A DNA stretch of 64,000 nt, taken from assembly GCF_001708185.1 (NCBI RefSeq), contig NZ_MDDN01000004.1, positions 310,001-374,000 on the forward strand, in the 5' to 3' direction. This document shows, in pieces, positions 61,287 through 64,000 of this stretch. The translations under genes and the position numbers were made by a program. This DNA comes from Lysinibacillus xylanilyticus (GTDB taxonomy: Bacteria; Bacillota; Bacilli; Bacillales_A; Planococcaceae). Within the stretch, counting starts at the first letter, position 1. Every line of letters begins with the position of its first letter. The notes below the pieces were generated by a model that made no database searches, was not told the DNA's origin, and saw only the letters and a program-made list of their open reading frames with translations.

Positions 61287-61850
61287 TTACACCCCCCTTC
61301 CCTTTTGCAGGTGATGGATCAGGAACAATCGGGTCTGGCTGTGTATACATCCCCGCTTGTGGTGAGTAGTACCTATATCGATTATAGTAAAATCTTATTT
61401 CTTCATCCGCATACTGACCTTGATACCTAAATGGGATGAAGTCTTTCTCACCTGTAAATTCTTTCACTCGTCCATAAATATCAAGCTCAGCTGACCAAAC
61501 CTTATTACCTTGTTCATCATAAGATTCTACAGGCGTTCCTAGATAATCACTAATAATACTGTAGTTACCTTCACTCGTGATTTTAACTGTACGAACCCAT
61601 CATTAAACACCCATGTGACTAGATTATCTGGTATTTCTGAGTCGTTCTGTGATGGATGCTCATCTATATTTTCAAATATATCTGAATTATTATGCAAGAA
61701 ATACTCATGTAGGATAGTATTCCCATCCCAAACGAAACTTGTTGTTTTCTCGTCAGAACACTTTTCTATTCGTCTACCAAGCGAGTCATACTTGAAAGTA
61801 ACTTCTGTGTAGTCTGGTTTGATGACCTTCGACATTTGTCTCATAAAGAT
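61237..61850 (-). pseudogene. RHS polymorphic toxin fragment 1
   Basis: Minus-strand RHS/YD-repeat sequence: DYTEVTFKYDSLGRRIEKCS, FVWDGNTILHEYF, then after a frameshift near 61590 SDYLGTPVESYDEQGNKVW, SAELDIYGRVKEFTGEK and RFYYNRYRYYSPQAGMYTQP, ending DPI. After the DPI junction, where a toxin tip normally starts, only VPDPSPAKGKGG remains before the next gene. The 5' part is fused to another gene at 61786-62400. Confidence 0.85.
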
Positions 61851-62400
61851 ACTCTTTTAACATTTTGCAAATAGGATATTTAAATTCATTTGGTATATTT
61901 TTTATATTACCTTTCACAACCCACCTAAATAATCTCATAGACTTTATTTTGGGAGGAATGCTTGCTATTGATATAATATAGTTCCATTTGTTTGAATATT
62001 CCTCGAATTGAGGTAATTTAACAAGTCCTGTCGCTACTGCAAGTCTAATTTTATTATTTTTATGATTTACAAATTGTAGAAAGAAATTATAAATATTTTG
62101 GGTATCCGCTTCAAATTCATCATAAAGCTGGCGCATAGACCAAAAAACTCTATCAGATATTTGACCTAATGACCATAGTACCTGTTCTACAACCTTTTCA
62201 TCTGATTCATATCGATACCCAACATTAATTAATTTTTGTATAAAATCTGGATTAGATAAAAATTCCGAAATTGGTGATCCAGTCTCTAATCTAGTTGCTT
62301 TTTCAATAGTCTTAATTAATGATAATGTATTTTCTGGAGTCGAATTGCACAAATCTTCAAGTGCTTTTGTCACTGCTTCTAATTTTTTTATGTTGGACAT
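61786..62400 (-). CDS. HEAT-like protein, 3' end replaced by RHS sequence
   Basis: 204 codons. The body is helical repeat sequence (LIKTIEKATRLETGSPISEF, KLINVGYRYESDEKVVEQVL, NHKNNKIRLAVATGLVKLPQ), plausibly an immunity protein. The final ~18 residues (TNVEGHQTRLHRSYFQV) are RHS DNA read in another frame, so the original C-terminus was lost to recombination at about 61850. GAGGAGG precedes the ATG. Confidence 0.65.
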   Translation of the reverse strand: MSNIKKLEAVTKALEDLCNSTPENTLSLIKTIEKATRLETGSPISEFLSNPDFIQKLINVGYRYESDEKVVEQVLWSLGQISDRVFWSMRQLYDEFEADTQNIYNFFLQFVNHKNNKIRLAVATGLVKLPQFEEYSNKWNYIISIASIPPKIKSMRLFRWVVKGNIKNIPNEFKYPICKMLKEYLYETNVEGHQTRLHRSYFQV

Positions 62401-62652
62401 TTTATTTTACCTCCTCTATCAACATTTACCGTTTTGTCCTAAACCATCATGTTAGTACTAAATTCTTGAAGTTTTTAGTTTCTCGTACCAAAAAATATGT
62501 CCCAATTAAAGATATCAAATAAATATATGAAAAAACATATATAAAGGAAGGCTTCAACGTCTTCTTTACATATGTTTTTAATTTCTTTATTTGGTCAAAT
62601 GAAATTTAATTTAGATTCATTGTGAAAATGTTAAGCCAACATAAAGCTATCT
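62401..62652. other. Intergenic, no gene seen
   Basis: AT-rich spacer between two array genes. An AAGGAAGGC/GTCTTC-like partial palindrome near 62543-62565 may be a weak terminator. No open frame with a ribosome site. Confidence 0.3.
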
Positions 62653-63111
62653 TTATTTATCAAGATCTACAGACCAATCAACCTCTTCATTAAACCAATT
62701 ACATAATTTTGTTGAACCATTATCCATTTTCAAAGGAATTTCTCTTGCCCACATTTTAATGTCATTTATGAAAATCTCTTTTTCAAGCCCTTCAAAGTTA
62801 TGTTTTTCTAACGCCCTGTTTAGAAACTCTAAGATTAAATTCCCCAAATGATACCGTTGCTCTACTTTATACATTTTTTCATATTCTTCTACCGTAACTG
62901 CCATATCAATTGTCAGATAGTTATCTTTTTTAGTATATCTGATAAATGATTTTCTTTCATAGGATTCAGGTAAGCATCTAATGGCTATCCCGATTGAAAC
63001 ATCGACATTCTTATATTTTGTATTTATATTAGATACCAATGCGTTTCTTAATTCACTAGCTAATTCACCAACTCTCGCACCCGCAGTGTCTGTAACTATT
63101 GAAAAATCCAT
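62653..63111 (-). CDS. Hypothetical immunity-type protein
   Basis: 152 residues: DVSIGIAIRCLPESYERKSF, KDNYLTIDMAVTVEEYEKMY, QRYHLGNLILEFLNRALEKH. Alternating strands and a long helix suggest a compact alpha/beta immunity fold. AAGGAG lies eight bases before the ATG at 63111. It directly follows RHS fragment 2, as a cognate immunity gene would. Confidence 0.65.
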   Translation of the reverse strand: MDFSIVTDTAGARVGELASELRNALVSNINTKYKNVDVSIGIAIRCLPESYERKSFIRYTKKDNYLTIDMAVTVEEYEKMYKVEQRYHLGNLILEFLNRALEKHNFEGLEKEIFINDIKMWAREIPLKMDNGSTKLCNWFNEEVDWSVDLDK

Positions 63112-63136
63112 ACAACTCACTCCTTCTTAAACTTAT

Positions 63137-63695
63137 TTAGTGACTACACTTATTGCCTGGAGGTAAAAATCCTTTCCATTGTTCATAACCTCTAATTTTC
63201 ATATTTCCATGATATTTTACAGTTGCATTTGATACGTTTGAATGCAAAACTTTCATCTCAACACCCTTGCTTTAAATACATTTGACCAACCGGATTTTTC
63301 TTACCCCATTCCATTACATCGTACCAACCATCCTGCATTGCAATTAATGCATATAGATCATCCAGTCCAAACGAGTCTATTTTTACATTTGGATTATTCA
63401 CATATGCGTACAAGGTAGGATTTCCACCCGCAAGTCCAATCGGGTCTATTTGAGTATAATTCCCTTGTTCTGGGTCATAGTATCGGAATCTGTTGTAATA
63501 CAATCCGATCTCTATGTCATCATATTGCCCCTAATACCTAAACGGAATGAAATCCTGCTCACCAGTGAACTCATTCACTCGCCCAAAGATATCAAGCTTA
63601 GCTGACCAAACCCAAGTGTCATCATAATAATCAGCTCGAATGACATCTTCCCTATACCGTCGTGTTGATACGCTTCAAAATATTACCTGGACGAT
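63137..63695 (-). pseudogene. RHS polymorphic toxin fragment 2 with degraded toxin tip
   Basis: RHS core end: VWSAKLDIFGRVNEFTGEQD, an in-frame TAG where CAG is expected (RYQGQY), [20 protein letters not shown], then [20 protein letters not shown]. The toxin tip begins [31 protein letters not shown]; a one-base shift near 63262 is needed to continue [40 protein letters not shown] further shift lies near 63650. It is not functional. Confidence 0.85.
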
Positions 63696-63737
63696 GAATC
63701 ATAAGATAATAATTTTATTGATTGTTCAAATTAAAAC

Positions 63738-63800
63738 ACCCCCTGAAAATTAGACTTCTGATCTAACTTTCAGGAGGTAGTAAACCCTTTTTTTGTCACA
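63738..63800 (-). terminator. Hairpin with IS3-end-like sequence
   Basis: Minus-strand CTCCTGAAAGTTAGATC and its partner CTAATTTTCAGGGGG form a long imperfect stem followed by TGTTTTAA. The CCCTGAAAATTAGAC half resembles the termini of IS3/IS150-group elements. A second palindrome (CCTTAAAG...CTTTAAGG) follows at 63816-63842. Confidence 0.5.
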
Positions 63801-63828
63801 CACTCAAAATATTACCCTTAAAGTTATA

Positions 63829-64000
63829 CTATACCTTTAAGGAGACTTTCCCCCATTTCGCTGTTCGATGTTTCCCTAACCAATTTTCCATTTTACTTCC
63901 CTTAGGGCAACCTGTTTTCGGATATTTAATAGGAATGAGTAGCAACAAACTAACTTCATCATCAACTTCATCAATTTGCTCTAAATCGGGATTAAATTGA
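63829..64000 (-). CDS. 3' end of a gene running out of the window (immunity-type)
   Basis: The minus-strand frame enters at the right edge and reads QFNPDLEQIDEVDDEVSLLL, LIPIKYPKTGCPKGSKMENW, LGKHRTAKWGKVSLKV before TAG. The last 57 codons only. It looks like a genuine C-terminus, with no stop up to the window edge. The family is not recognised; the context suggests another array member. Confidence 0.6.
   Translation of the reverse strand, partial: QFNPDLEQIDEVDDEVSLLLLIPIKYPKTGCPKGSKMENWLGKHRTAKWGKVSLKV

Noticed and set aside
1..64000. tRNA or rRNA genes
   Set aside because: I found no cloverleaf-compatible GTTCRANNC-type segments in a credible context and no rRNA sequence.

Overview
The window is AT-rich chromosomal DNA from an endospore-forming Firmicute. 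The gene set points to the Bacillaceae/Planococcaceae, with Lysinibacillus or a close relative the best guess: spoIIIA operon, spore protein Tlp, the yqh cluster (efp, Xaa-Pro peptidase, aroQ, yqhR, yqhQ, lipM, yqhL), BmrR/Bmr, Asp23/YqhY, and strong AGGAGG ribosome binding sites. The species call is an inference.

Left third (1-23 kb), conserved backbone on the minus strand: efp-papA-aroQ-yqhR, a nitronate monooxygenase, spoIIIAC-AD-AE-AF-AG-AH, accB-accC, asp23/yqhY, nusB and folD. The backbone is disturbed. spoIIIAA and spoIIIAB are absent from their expected place, and spoIIIAF is reduced to a short membrane anchor. The usual accC-yqhY-nusB-folD series is interrupted twice: once by a roughly 5 kb accessory block (DHA2 efflux pump, tlp, Nudix protein, small phage-like ORFs, a degenerate duplicate of the accC 3' end), and once by the bmrR-bmr multidrug efflux pair. 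A LytTR/DUF3021/ABC transporter operon lies to the right of yqhQ.

Middle third (23-45 kb): an alpha/beta hydrolase; then nrdJ, the B12-dependent ribonucleotide reductase, split into three exons by two group I introns. One intron encodes an EDxHD/Vsr-like homing endonuclease. The other, only 245 bp, sits exactly between the active-site Cys-Gly and Glu codons. lipM, yqhL, a glycine-riboswitch-controlled cycA permease, glsA, a 951-residue exported repeat protein, a three-gene membrane/TPR/AAA+ operon, endonuclease V, and a decaying comX-comP quorum-sensing locus lacking comQ and comA follow.

Right third (45-64 kb), almost all minus strand: an array of immunity-type genes (two SUKH, SUKH-3, two SUFU-type, Imm3-like, pentapeptide proteins, several unrecognised small proteins), with KptA and a broken NADAR protein. 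It lies downstream of fragments of RHS polymorphic toxins whose toxin tips are lost or frameshifted. This is a polyimmunity array with many decaying members, and an intact ISL3-family IS has landed in one of them.

A repeat family ties the window together. At least five intergenic elements have ends matching the inverted repeats of that ISL3 element and look like its non-autonomous derivatives (MITEs). One has expanded an internal 37-bp unit into a perfect ten-copy minisatellite directly upstream of the DHA2 efflux pump gene.
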